Shown here: positions 8,060 to 14,063 of the stretch, piece by piece
How the letters are laid out: each line of letters begins with the position of its first letter
Position numbering within the stretch: position 1 is the stretch's first letter
Virus record (IMG/VR): IMGVR_UViG_3300035182_000298
Span: 1 to 55,880 of that record
Origin: a virus
Direction: 5' to 3' (one strand)
DNA: 55,880 nucleotides
Program-made: the position numbers and the translations under genes
Notes under the pieces: model-generated
Databases searched by the model: none
Told to the model about the DNA's origin: nothing
Seen by the model: the letters and a program-made list of their open reading frames with translations, nothing else

Positions 8060-8382
8060 GTGTTGTTTTTTGGATACTCGCACTGCGTAAGTGAACCTGA
8101 TTTGAGCTGTATTGTATGCTCTTTACCTGTAGATAGGTTCTTATGCACTAGAGTATAGTTCTTACTATTATAGTTAGGTACTGTTAATGGTACATCAAAG
8201 TAGACGTATTTTACTATTTCATCCATTGATGTGTATATTTTGTATTTGACTCGACGGGTAATAAGATCTTCAATACGCAGTATATACTGCATTTCAATGG
8301 TTGTTGACCCTCTTAATTGCTTTTTAAATAAGCGTTTTAGAGAACATAATTTAAGATTTACAAGTAATCGCTTGATTTTCAT
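8056..8382 (-). CDS. Small protein with very basic N-terminus
   Basis: A 108-residue protein. The first 26 residues are strongly basic (MKIKRLLVNLKLCSLKRLFK and on), which suggests contact with nucleic acid or with a membrane surface. The rest is strand-rich (YILRIEDLITRRVKYKIYTS). It lies directly downstream of a terminator, so it is probably the first gene of the run that ends near 5.8 kb. Not recognised. Confidence 0.6.
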   Translation of the reverse strand: MKIKRLLVNLKLCSLKRLFKKQLRGSTTIEMQYILRIEDLITRRVKYKIYTSMDEIVKYVYFDVPLTVPNYNSKNYTLVHKNLSTGKEHTIQLKSGSLTQCEYPKNNT

Positions 8383-8401
8383 ATATATTTTGCATTAAAG
8401 T

Positions 8402-8432
8402 AAAAGGGGGGCTAGGTTATACACCCAGCCCC
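8402..8432 (-). terminator. Rho-independent terminator
   Basis: On the minus strand GGGGCT pairs with AGCCCC, extended by an inner GG/CC, followed by CCCUUUUA. It lies about 30 bases beyond the stop of the 126-residue gene and splits the leftward block. Confidence 0.75.
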
Positions 8433-8462
8433 ACAGTTACTACCCTATGAACACTAACTAAT

Positions 8463-8843
8463 TTATAACTTTTTAAGTATATCGCGTAGTTTATCTAAAG
8501 GATCTTGAGTTACACATATCTCAATTAATCCTCTAACAATTAAATAATCCCGCAAATCCGCACTAGCATTGTTTAATATATTTTCAATAAAAGTAGACTT
8601 AGTTGAACTAGGTGTTTGATCATTAATTAGTTTAAGTTCGTTATTTAATGTAGTTTCATAACCTTTTGTAAAGCCACATGCTGAGAACACATCATCTGCA
8701 TCGTGGTCAAACGTACGACTTGATGTACGATCTGTTGTATCACTGTTTTCTTGGTTAGGTATATTACGAATAGCCCAACTAACTTCTTCTTGAGTGAGTG
8801 AATTATTTGCACTCAAGATTACTTCCATAATTTTTTGTTTCAT
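8463..8843 (-). CDS. Hypothetical protein
   Basis: 126 residues from ATG at 8843 (MKQKIMEVILSANNSLTQEE). An in-frame TTG at 8873 would add 10 residues but would crowd the tRNA-like element. The N-terminal 40 residues look like a short helical DNA-binding or protein-contact module (LTQEEVSWAIRNIP), followed by a Ser/Thr/Asp-rich linker and a helical C-terminus. Followed by a terminator. Function unknown. Confidence 0.6.
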   Translation of the reverse strand: MKQKIMEVILSANNSLTQEEVSWAIRNIPNQENSDTTDRTSSRTFDHDADDVFSACGFTKGYETTLNNELKLINDQTPSSTKSTFIENILNNASADLRDYLIVRGLIEICVTQDPLDKLRDILKKL

Positions 8844-8877
8844 AGACTTTGTTTTTTGATTTTTTGTATTCAATTAG

Positions 8878-8973
8878 AGGTCAAGGTTAGAATCGAACTA
8901 ACTTATTTGCCGCGTAATGTCCCGCGGCATTTATCCATATTGTACATCTACTTTTGTAAAGATACACTTGACC
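8878..8973 (-). tRNA. tRNA-like element (atypical, Ser-like)
   Basis: 96 bases filling an otherwise empty gap. GGTCAAG (8973-8967) and CTTGACC (8885-8879) form a perfect 7-bp acceptor, and GTTAG-TTCGATT-CTAAC is a perfect T arm joined directly to it. TATC/GATG can form a D stem, and GCCGCG/CGCGGC forms a strong hairpin in the place of a long class II variable arm. The triplet in the anticodon position is GGA (Ser), inside loop ATGGATA. Odd points: the D loop lacks GG, the anticodon stem has only about 3 of 5 pairs, about six unpaired bases precede the T arm, and no CCA is encoded. It may be a degenerate tRNA-Ser or a tRNA-mimic. Confidence 0.5.
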
Positions 8974-8990
8974 AACCAATTGCTTACTTG

Positions 8991-9302
8991 TTATTTTACT
9001 CTAAAGTTTATTACAAGTTCAGTATCACTAACAGACACATTTTCAATCAAATTCATACTGAATCGTAGCGTACTATTGGACATATTAACAACAGGTAAAG
9101 TTGTTCTGTCTTTTTCGTATGACTTTTGACTAGGTCTAGTACCAGCTTTAAAGTAACGATAATAAGCTTGATTGTAAGTAATATTTAATGTTTCTGCTAC
9201 GCTAGCAAGAGCCACTTTTTGATTTACTCCAGTTTTCATTAGCTCTAACACCGTCTTTTTAAACTCGATGATTTTTCTTGCAGATAATTTTTTGATGCTC
9301 AT
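8991..9302 (-). CDS. Helix-turn-helix protein, putative regulator
   Basis: 103 residues from ATG at 9302 (MSIKKLSARK); an in-frame TTG at 9317 is a less likely start. A basic N-terminus leads to a helix-turn-helix-like stretch at about 30-60, ALASVAETLNITYNQAYYRY, of the kind used in small transcription factors. The C-terminal third is strand-rich. It is preceded by a 150-base non-coding gap with a promoter-like element. It lies just upstream of the tRNA-like element. A phage transcription regulator is the most economical reading. Confidence 0.6.
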   Translation of the reverse strand: MSIKKLSARKIIEFKKTVLELMKTGVNQKVALASVAETLNITYNQAYYRYFKAGTRPSQKSYEKDRTTLPVVNMSNSTLRFSMNLIENVSVSDTELVINFRVK

Positions 9303-9399
9303 TTTAAATGATTTCAAGGTTTACACTAAAAGATTTGGGTATTAGTAGTCAAGCTATTAGCTTTAAACTAAAAATACATGGTTATTATGTCAATTATGT

Positions 9400-9407
9400 C
9401 AAAATTA
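9400..9407 (-). promoter_or_regulatory. Possible Bacteroidota -7 element for the HTH gene
   Basis: On the minus strand the sequence is TAATTTTG, a full match to TAnnTTTG, about 100 bases ahead of the HTH gene start, in a 150-base non-coding gap. A TTTG at the proper -33 spacing is not seen, so support is partial. Two direct GACATAAT-like words follow it and could be an operator. Confidence 0.35.
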
Positions 9408-9467
9408 TTTTGTAACTTAACTTTGTTAATTGTACAATTTGTTTAAGGGATATAGATTTTTTTGGTG

Positions 9468-9665
9468 CTACCTTTGTTTGTTGATGATAATTGTATGTTT
9501 CAAGATACTATCTAACTTAAAAATATCTGTTTGATAGAGAGCTATAGAATCTTTTAATTCTTTAACTCTGGTTGAATGCATCTCTTTTATCTTTTGCTTA
9601 TCATAATAAAAGAATAATAAAACAACAAGTATTATTAAAAGAGGGATTGGTTTGACATTTACCAT
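9468..9665 (-). CDS. Small single-pass membrane protein
   Basis: 65 residues: a membrane span at about 7-21 (IPLLIILVVLLFFYYD), then a charged helical tail (KQKIKEMHSTRVKELKDSIA) ending KHTIIINKQR. It overlaps the end of the preceding gene by 7 bases. The N-terminal anchor plus coiled coil recalls small Rz-like or holin-accessory proteins, but the length is too short to say. Confidence 0.6.
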   Translation of the reverse strand: MVNVKPIPLLIILVVLLFFYYDKQKIKEMHSTRVKELKDSIALYQTDIFKLDSILKHTIIINKQR

Positions 9666-10129
9666 GATGATTGATAGTAATAATCACCACTAAACTTACC
9701 ATCTGAATCCATTTCTTTTTCTAAGAACTCAATAGTATCTTTAGTATCTTGATAATAATATTTATCATATTCAGTACTTCCAAAAAAGAAACCTGATGTA
9801 GTTGGTAGTATATCATTAGGAGCACTAGCAGCATCAAACTCCATTACTTTTTTACAAGCATCATATAGATTCTTTAAGTCTTCTACTGAAACATAAGTTG
9901 ACCTACCATCATCAACACTACTTTGACAATTTTGAACAAACCAATTATGGATATGATTGGCTTTTCTCCAATACATCACTTGTTCTTCAACATATGATAT
10001 TCTGTCTACTTTAATTTGATCAAATACTTTTCCATTTCTTTTAACAGTAACTTCAAACTGTTTTTCTTTGGGTATGTGTTCCCATTGTTTTACATATGTC
10101 TTTTTAGACAAATACATATCTAGTCCCAT
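9659..10129 (-). CDS. MGLDMYL-family conserved phage protein
   Basis: A 156-residue protein starting MGLDMYLSKKTYVKQWEHIP, with the block VMYWRKANHIHNWFVQNCQS near residue 70. The pair MGLDMYL and YWRK-x-N-x-IH-x-WFV is a recurrent signature of uncharacterised proteins in many phages. The C-terminus is rich in Tyr and Asp (GDYYYQSSW). It is distantly like the MGMDIYG protein at 6006-6596 in its first residues. Role unknown. Confidence 0.8.
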   Translation of the reverse strand: MGLDMYLSKKTYVKQWEHIPKEKQFEVTVKRNGKVFDQIKVDRISYVEEQVMYWRKANHIHNWFVQNCQSSVDDGRSTYVSVEDLKNLYDACKKVMEFDAASAPNDILPTTSGFFFGSTEYDKYYYQDTKDTIEFLEKEMDSDGKFSGDYYYQSSW

Positions 10130-10132
10130 AAT

Positions 10133-10489
10133 TTAATATTCCATTAGTTGCATGAATGATATTACATACTTTTCTCTTATCTTAGTAACAATAATCTCAC
10201 TACCATAATAGTGACTAGGTAATTCTTGTAACACTACATTACAAAATTCCTGAATTGGATCTATTACATCTAGGTTATTCTGTCGTGCTCCAACTAGGTT
10301 ATTATGCGCCATACTTAGAATATAATCTAAATCTGAATCGAATCCATTTTCTTTAGCCTCTTCGCTAAGGTACTCCTTGCCACTGCTTCCGTTTAAGTCT
10401 TGATCGAAAGAGAAGTCTTTAAACTTCTCTACGATGTTTTCTAAGGTAACTACTATTACTTCTAAGGTGCTGTTTCTATTCGTACTCAT
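10133..10489 (-). CDS. Hypothetical protein
   Basis: 118 residues from ATG at 10489 (MSTNRNSTLEVIVVTLENIV), which overlaps the preceding stop by 14 bases. An in-frame TTG at 10510 would add seven residues. The protein is acidic and mostly helical with the segment FSFDQDLNGSSGKEYLSEEA; the DQDLNGSSGKE part loosely resembles an EF-hand-like loop but is not a convincing one. No family recognised. Confidence 0.6.
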   Translation of the reverse strand: MSTNRNSTLEVIVVTLENIVEKFKDFSFDQDLNGSSGKEYLSEEAKENGFDSDLDYILSMAHNNLVGARQNNLDVIDPIQEFCNVVLQELPSHYYGSEIIVTKIREKYVISFMQLMEY

Positions 10490-10790
10490 CTTTGACAATA
10501 TTTTCTGCAAGAACTCTTGTTTGCATAAGTTTTAACTTGAGCTTTATTATTTCTAGCTCTAATTCTTCAGTGGTCATATCAGTTTTCTCACGTTGATCTC
10601 TAACAGCTTCAAATACCATCTCAGTCATATCGTCTTTTCTCATGTCAAGAAACTCACTTGTTTTTGCTCCATCAGTATAATTGAAGCAATAGCCTGATCC
10701 ATCTTCAAATTGGATACTGGTTACATGTTTACCTTGCTGTGTTAACACAACAATGGCTGCCACTAGGGACTTTGGTGTCATTTTTTTCAT
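10476..10790 (-). CDS. Hypothetical protein with acidic helical tail
   Basis: A 104-residue protein: MKKMTPKSLVAAIVVLTQQG at the start (a hydrophobic stretch, too short and polar for a clear span), then a small strand-rich part (VTSIQFEDGSGYCFNYTDGA), then a long Glu/Lys helix (TTEELELEIIKLKLKLMQTR). Coiled-coil oligomer likely. It overlaps the next gene. Function unknown. Confidence 0.6.
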   Translation of the reverse strand: MKKMTPKSLVAAIVVLTQQGKHVTSIQFEDGSGYCFNYTDGAKTSEFLDMRKDDMTEMVFEAVRDQREKTDMTTEELELEIIKLKLKLMQTRVLAENIVKDEYE

Positions 10791-10805
10791 ATGTTTATAA
10801 GGTTT

Positions 10806-11030
10806 TTATAATTTCTCATCAATGTATTGGAAGCAGTTCACGATCATGTACAGTGTACCCAAGGATGATACTATATAAACAAATACCATTGGACTACAAG
10901 CTACATCATTTAGTGTGGTATCAAAAACAAAAGAAAAAAAGGCAGTTAATAACCAATTTAAACAAGTTACTAATATTATAATAGCTGTTGCTACTATTGG
11001 ATAGAGTAGTGTTTTTTGAATTGTATTCAT
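10806..11030 (-). CDS. Small membrane protein, two spans
   Basis: A 74-residue protein with two hydrophobic segments, about 9-33 (LYPIVATAIIILVTCLNWLL) and 45-65 (SPMVFVYIVSSLGTLYMIVN), and a short acidic C-terminus. The size and two-span topology fit a class II holin or a small inner-membrane exclusion protein. No lysozyme is adjacent, so holin is only one option. Confidence 0.6.
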   Translation of the reverse strand: MNTIQKTLLYPIVATAIIILVTCLNWLLTAFFSFVFDTTLNDVACSPMVFVYIVSSLGTLYMIVNCFQYIDEKL

Positions 11031-11057
11031 GTTATTTGTTGGGTTAGTGAGAGTTAG

Positions 11058-11270
11058 TTACTGATTGTCATCAATGATAAGGCTATCTAATGCTGTGTCC
11101 CCTAATGGAATAACTCCAACGGGTCTGTTATTATCAGATATAATATATCCTTGATCTGTGCATATCATTTGATACTCACAAGGATCTTTAGGATACACTA
11201 TTGGTGAGAGTAATAATCCAGCAATAGCACCCATTGTTAACATTATTATAATGTGTAAGACTTTATTCAT
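11058..11270 (-). CDS. Small membrane-anchored or exported protein
   Basis: 70 residues. MNKVLHIIIMLTMGAIAGLLLSP is a signal peptide or N-terminal anchor, followed by a short extracytoplasmic part with two Cys (CEYQMIC) that could form a disulfide, and an acidic end. It sits between another membrane protein gene and small soluble genes. Role unknown. Confidence 0.55.
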   Translation of the reverse strand: MNKVLHIIIMLTMGAIAGLLLSPIVYPKDPCEYQMICTDQGYIISDNNRPVGVIPLGDTALDSLIIDDNQ

Positions 11271-11284
11271 TTTGTTTTAGTATT

Positions 11285-11494
11285 TTAAATGGTTAACTCA
11301 TCTTCATCAGCTAAATGGCTGTCATTAAACTCATTAGCTATATCACCTTTAAGTTCAAACACTCCTTTATTATGCTTGTTACTATTGTTCACAATCATTT
11401 TAAGAACATTGCGTAGGTGGTGAATATCCATAGACATTATATCTATGAATGTACCATCTTTTTGTTTCCAATAAACTATTTCTTTATTGTTCAT
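11285..11494 (-). CDS. Small hypothetical protein
   Basis: 69 residues starting MNNKEIVYWKQKDGTFIDIM with a helix IHHLRNVLKMIVNNSNKHNK and an acidic C-terminus. It overlaps the preceding gene by 10 bases. The N-terminal YWKQKDGTFIDI followed by L-x-N-V-L-K is a pattern common in tiny phage proteins without known function. Confidence 0.6.
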   Translation of the reverse strand: MNNKEIVYWKQKDGTFIDIMSMDIHHLRNVLKMIVNNSNKHNKGVFELKGDIANEFNDSHLADEDELTI

Positions 11495-11933
11495 TTGATT
11501 GATTTTCTAAACCATTAAGCTCACATTCGTTTTTTAAATCATTAAAAGAATTATACCATTCTAACTGTTCTGGAGTTAGTTTTGATTTTAAATCTTTTAT
11601 TAATTCAAGTTGTTCTTCTTTCCACCATTTGTATTCAAGATGTGCTTGATAATTATCAGATACATCTTCAATATCTTCAGATGTTAATCTTGAAGGATGA
11701 TTGTTTTCTATCTCTTGTTCAAGCTGTTGAATATAAGAAATAGGATAAGATTCAAAAGTAATTTCTTTTTCAGCTGTAGAATATCCTCCACCAATTAGTG
11801 CAAGTTTTTCTCTAACCATAAATAAACATGGTCTAATATTACCTAACCCTAATGGAGACTCTGTTTCTAAATGATATTTAGTTAACAGTCTTTCTAGTTG
11901 TTCTAATTCTAAGTTTGTCATTTTATTTTGCAT
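11484..11933 (-). CDS. Hypothetical helical protein, first gene of the leftward block
   Basis: A 149-residue, Glu/Leu-rich, mainly helical protein starting MQNKMTNLELEQLERLLTKY; a second in-frame ATG lies four codons in. The middle (SYIQQLEQEIENNHPSRLTS) and the end (LELIKDLKSKLTPEQLEWYN) look like coiled coils. The 5' leader lies in the hairpin-rich gap that follows, so its expression is probably controlled there. No family recognised. Confidence 0.65.
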   Translation of the reverse strand: MQNKMTNLELEQLERLLTKYHLETESPLGLGNIRPCLFMVREKLALIGGGYSTAEKEITFESYPISYIQQLEQEIENNHPSRLTSEDIEDVSDNYQAHLEYKWWKEEQLELIKDLKSKLTPEQLEWYNSFNDLKNECELNGLENQSNEQ

Positions 11934-12346
11934 ATTATTACAACTTGCCAGTTGCTTGTTATTGGTTATTCATTCACTAAAGTAGAATGATTCACTTAAT
12001 ATTATCCCTCTGCACTCAGTTGTAATAACTAAAATCTTTCATTTAGTATCAGAGATCACCCATCAATCAACTATGTTTAGATTGACACTGTGTATTACAA
12101 CTGCTCACCCTTGGGAAGTGAGAATGGTGCATTAATAATAGACATTATTGTTTAGTCTATTGATTTGTAATCAGGAAAAAATTAAGATTTCTCGCCTGAT
12201 CTATAGGATACTACCCTACTTATATAAGATTACATATAATAGAAATATGATCCTATCATTAGTTCAAGGATATTGATTAGTGTGACTTAGAGTTGATGGA
12301 TTGATGTGTAAAGTAATAATTAAGTTATCTAGTGCCGCGTTTTTGA

Positions 12347-12362
12347 TGTTTCATGTGGAACA
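12347..12362. other. parS-like palindrome
   Basis: TGTTTCATGTGGAACA matches the ParB-binding consensus TGTTTCACGTGAAACA at 14 of 16 positions and keeps the imperfect palindrome. It lies in the structured non-coding region, 12 bases before the long palindrome centred at 12393. No ParB or ParA gene is in the window, so a host or distant phage ParB would be needed. A chance match cannot be excluded. Confidence 0.35.
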
Positions 12363-12373
12363 AGTAACTATAA

Positions 12374-12413
12374 TGAATGAGTGTGAGAGGTATATACTCC
12401 TCACATTCAATCA
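12374..12413. repeat. Long imperfect palindrome
   Basis: The arms run outward from GTATATAC (12390-12397). Most positions pair through TGTGAG/CTCACA and further to TG/CA at the outer ends, with two mismatches and a few G-U pairs over about 20 bp per arm. It could be a protein-binding operator or a cruciform at an origin. Confidence 0.6.
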
Positions 12414-12699
12414 CTTACACATTTATTCTACTACTTGATTAGTAGAGATTGCAGTAATTATATGCATCTTAGAATAATGCAAATGTTATTGCAGAAACAA
12501 CGCTTATCATTGGTGGTAAGTGCTAATAATTGCGGGAAAACACTACATCTTAATTTTGTAATATATTGATTCTGTAACAATTTGTACTATTCTAATACGA
12601 ATTTACCCGCACAATACTGTTAAGAATGCGTTGTTGAAGTGTGGCGCAACGCGCGAACAACTGTTGCGAAGCAACGCCTTATTTTGAAGCGACATAAAG

Positions 12700-12737
12700 C
12701 TGTAATGAGCAAGGGGTATTTTCCTTGCTCATTACAG
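12700..12737 (-). terminator. Strong terminator hairpin after the isolated gene
   Basis: A perfect 15-bp stem, with arms at 12700-12714 and 12723-12737 around an 8-base loop, starts 10 bases after the stop of the gene at 12747. On the minus strand it is followed by a short U-rich run (CUUUAU). It is the longest perfect stem seen in the window. Confidence 0.75.
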
Positions 12738-12746
12738 AGTGTCTGC

Positions 12747-13277
12747 TTACTTGCGTGCTCGTGCTCGTGGTTTTGAGACTGCTCTTGCAGGTGTCGCAGG
12801 TGGCGTAGCAGTTGGTCCTGCAAGATTAGCGGGTGTACTTGCTTTAGCAGGTGCGTTGCTGTCTTTGGACGTATCACGTTTTTTGAAGCCTGCTTTAAGT
12901 GCACTTGCGAAGTTTTCGTTCGCACGCTTGCTCGAAGACTCAAAATCATCGTACGCACGATAGCGTCCCAATAGATAGTCGCCACTATCAGCGGTTTTAC
13001 CGTCTAACCACGTGATTTGACCTGATTTGAATGGTGGTGGGACTTCTACTTCAAGTTCATCACCTACTTCATTAACCAAGATTTGGTAGCGTGGTACAAA
13101 CCAAAGAGGTGTGCCTGTATCAGCGTCCTCAATAAGTTTGTACTTACCTGTGGAGTCAAGCTCTGCCTCTTGTTCCACGTTGTCGCAATATTCATCAAGT
13201 TGCTCTTGCGACCCAATGACTTCATACGTGTAACTGCGACCGTTAACACGTAAAAACTTTACTGATAATGTTTCCAT
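12747..13277 (-). CDS. Isolated GC-richer gene with basic low-complexity tail
   Basis: A 176-residue protein. Residues 1-120 are acidic and strand-rich (METLSVKFLRVNGRSYTYEV, later LEVEVPPPFKSGQITWLDGK); from about 135 it becomes an Ala/Pro/Thr/Lys tail ending in SKPRARARK. Acidic body plus basic disordered tail would suit a DNA- or RNA-associated protein. The gene is visibly GC-richer than its surroundings and uses CGT/CGC/GCG codons seldom used nearby. It stands alone between two non-coding regions, with its own terminator and a repeat-type element upstream, so strong separate expression or recent acquisition is likely. Family not recognised. Confidence 0.75.
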   Translation of the reverse strand: METLSVKFLRVNGRSYTYEVIGSQEQLDEYCDNVEQEAELDSTGKYKLIEDADTGTPLWFVPRYQILVNEVGDELEVEVPPPFKSGQITWLDGKTADSGDYLLGRYRAYDDFESSSKRANENFASALKAGFKKRDTSKDSNAPAKASTPANLAGPTATPPATPARAVSKPRARARK

Positions 13278-13306
13278 AAGTTTCTTTTTTAAGATTAGAT
13301 AATAAC

Positions 13307-13342
13307 AAGTAACGTAAGAAATTGAGAATGAACGAAGTGAAT
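13307..13342 (-). repeat. Spaced direct repeat, copy 1 (promoter-like, ahead of the 12747 gene)
   Basis: Minus-strand reading: ATTCACTTCGTTCA, 10 variable bases, CTTACGTTACTT. Both blocks and the 10-base spacing recur at 13533-13568. The copy ends 30 bases before the ATG at 13277. The position in front of a leftward gene in both cases suggests a phage-specific promoter or operator rather than a random repeat. Confidence 0.65.
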
Positions 13343-13359
13343 TCTTAATTGATTGGTGT

Positions 13360-13386
13360 AAAAGGGTGCAGAAAACTCTGCTACCC
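13360..13386 (-). terminator. Terminator after the 36-codon ORF
   Basis: On the minus strand GGGT-AGCAGA pairs with TCTGC-ACCC (one bulged base, 4-base loop), followed by UUUUA. It lies about 20 bases beyond the stop of the small leftward ORF and before repeat copy 1, so the small ORF looks like a unit of its own. Confidence 0.7.
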
Positions 13387-13408
13387 TACAAGGCTGTGTG
13401 GCGAACAT

Positions 13409-13519
13409 CTATCGAAGTTCTTTCAGATATTCTAAACGCTGTGCATAGCAATCAGCAATGGATACACCACTGATTACTATAGCAATATCTGTAAACCACA
13501 TATATACAATATCATACAT
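13409..13519 (-). CDS. Small 36-codon ORF, possible membrane peptide
   Basis: ATG at 13519 starts MYDIVYMWFTDIAIVISGVS, followed by IADCYAQRLEYLKELR and a TAG. It would be a short hydrophobic helix with a charged C-terminus. Support is contextual: repeat copy 2 ends 13 bases before the ATG and a good terminator follows. Together these form promoter-like element, ORF, terminator. Without homologues the reading frame remains tentative, and the transcript could instead be a small RNA. Confidence 0.45.
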   Translation of the reverse strand: MYDIVYMWFTDIAIVISGVSIADCYAQRLEYLKELR

Positions 13520-13532
13520 AGTGACTGACAAT

Positions 13533-13568
13533 AAGTAACGTAAGTAATCCCAGATGAACGAAGTGAAT
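13533..13568 (-). repeat. Spaced direct repeat, copy 2 (ahead of the 36-codon ORF)
   Basis: Same two blocks as copy 1 with the same 10-base spacer length; the spacer sequence differs, so the conserved parts are probably the functional ones. The offset between copies is 226 bases. The following 13569-13749 holds only T-rich sequence and two GGTACC sites and no gene. Confidence 0.65.
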
Positions 13569-13749
13569 CTATGTCTCAAAGAATTCTTTTTTTGTTTAGT
13601 TTTCTGATTTTCAAAACTTATCTACAAAGTGACGGGGGTACCAGGTAGACATCATCGAGGCGGGGATTGTTACACTAGGTACCAATCACATCCTCTAATA
13701 TTAAAAACATCATATAGTGGGATAAAAATTTCTAGTATTGATAATCAAA

Positions 13750-13782
13750 TTTGGAAAATTTAAATTTTACTTTATATATTTG
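13750..13782 (+). promoter_or_regulatory. Bacteroidota-type promoter for the rightward virion block
   Basis: TTTG at 13750-13753, 21 bases, then TATATTTG at 13775-13782: a full match to the primary sigma-factor consensus of Bacteroidota (TTTG, N19-21, TAnnTTTG). Transcription would begin about 7 bases further on, leaving a leader of about 38 bases before the ATG at 13827. The leader has no clear Shine-Dalgarno sequence, as is usual in this phylum. Confidence 0.8.
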
Positions 13783-13826
13783 TATTTCTATTACGTTAGT
13801 ATAACCAACAAAAATTATTAAATAAT

Positions 13827-14063
13827 ATGTCAGAAAAACAAGAACGTCCATCTAGAGAGCAGATGGTTCAGTGGTACAAGGATGAGATTGAGTTAGCTTC
13901 TTTTCGTGCTGATTTGTCTAAGTTACAAAGGGATGCCGCTGTATATGAAGCAGAGCGTATTAATGCAATTGGTGCTATTGCACAGATGACACAACCTGAG
14001 CAGGAGGATGCTGATCAAACTAAAGTAAAAAAATTAAAGAAAGAAGTTCTAAATGCAGATTAA
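13827..14063 (+). CDS. Small coiled-coil protein, first gene of the rightward block
   Basis: A 78-residue, highly charged, helical protein (MSEKQERPSREQMVQWYKDE, then FRADLSKLQRDAAVYEAERI), ending in a Lys-rich tail (KVKKLKKEVLNAD). It is the first gene after the rightward promoter and overlaps the next gene by 11 bases. Likely a small structural or regulatory helper. I do not recognise a family. Confidence 0.75.
   Translation: MSEKQERPSREQMVQWYKDEIELASFRADLSKLQRDAAVYEAERINAIGAIAQMTQPEQEDADQTKVKKLKKEVLNAD

Larger units (their letters stand above)
11934..12699. other. Long non-coding, hairpin-rich region (candidate origin or control region)
   Basis: About 770 bases with no convincing gene. 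It holds many inverted repeats: CAGTTGTAATA (12017-12027) with its complement at 12093-12103, enclosing a smaller TCAATC/GATTGA stem; AATAGAC/GTCTATT (12137-12161); an ATCAGG/CCTGAT stem starting near 12170; a long imperfect palindrome centred on 12393/12394; TCTACTA/TAGTAGA (12427-12446); and GTTGC-GAA-GCAAC near 12663. It lies between the leftward block and the isolated gene at 12747. A replication origin, structured RNA or multi-operator control region are all possible. Confidence 0.5.

Noticed and set aside
9418-9425. TAACTTTG, a match to the host -7 box on the plus strand
   Set aside because: No TTTG at the right distance and no rightward gene follows.
12240-12300. AGTTCAAGG-like T-loop on the plus strand
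   Set aside because: No acceptor or anticodon stem can be drawn around it.
12346-12440. 30-codon rightward frame starting in the parS-like site
   Set aside because: Short, lies across palindromes, and has no neighbours on its strand.
12620-12985. Leftward frame of 121 codons overlapping the GC-richer gene
   Set aside because: It lies in another frame of the 12747-13277 gene, runs across its terminator and has an Arg/His/Leu-rich composition typical of shadow frames.
13637-13683. Two GGTACC sites 41 bases apart as an inverted repeat
   Set aside because: Only the 6-bp palindromes match; flanks do not pair, so chance is likely.
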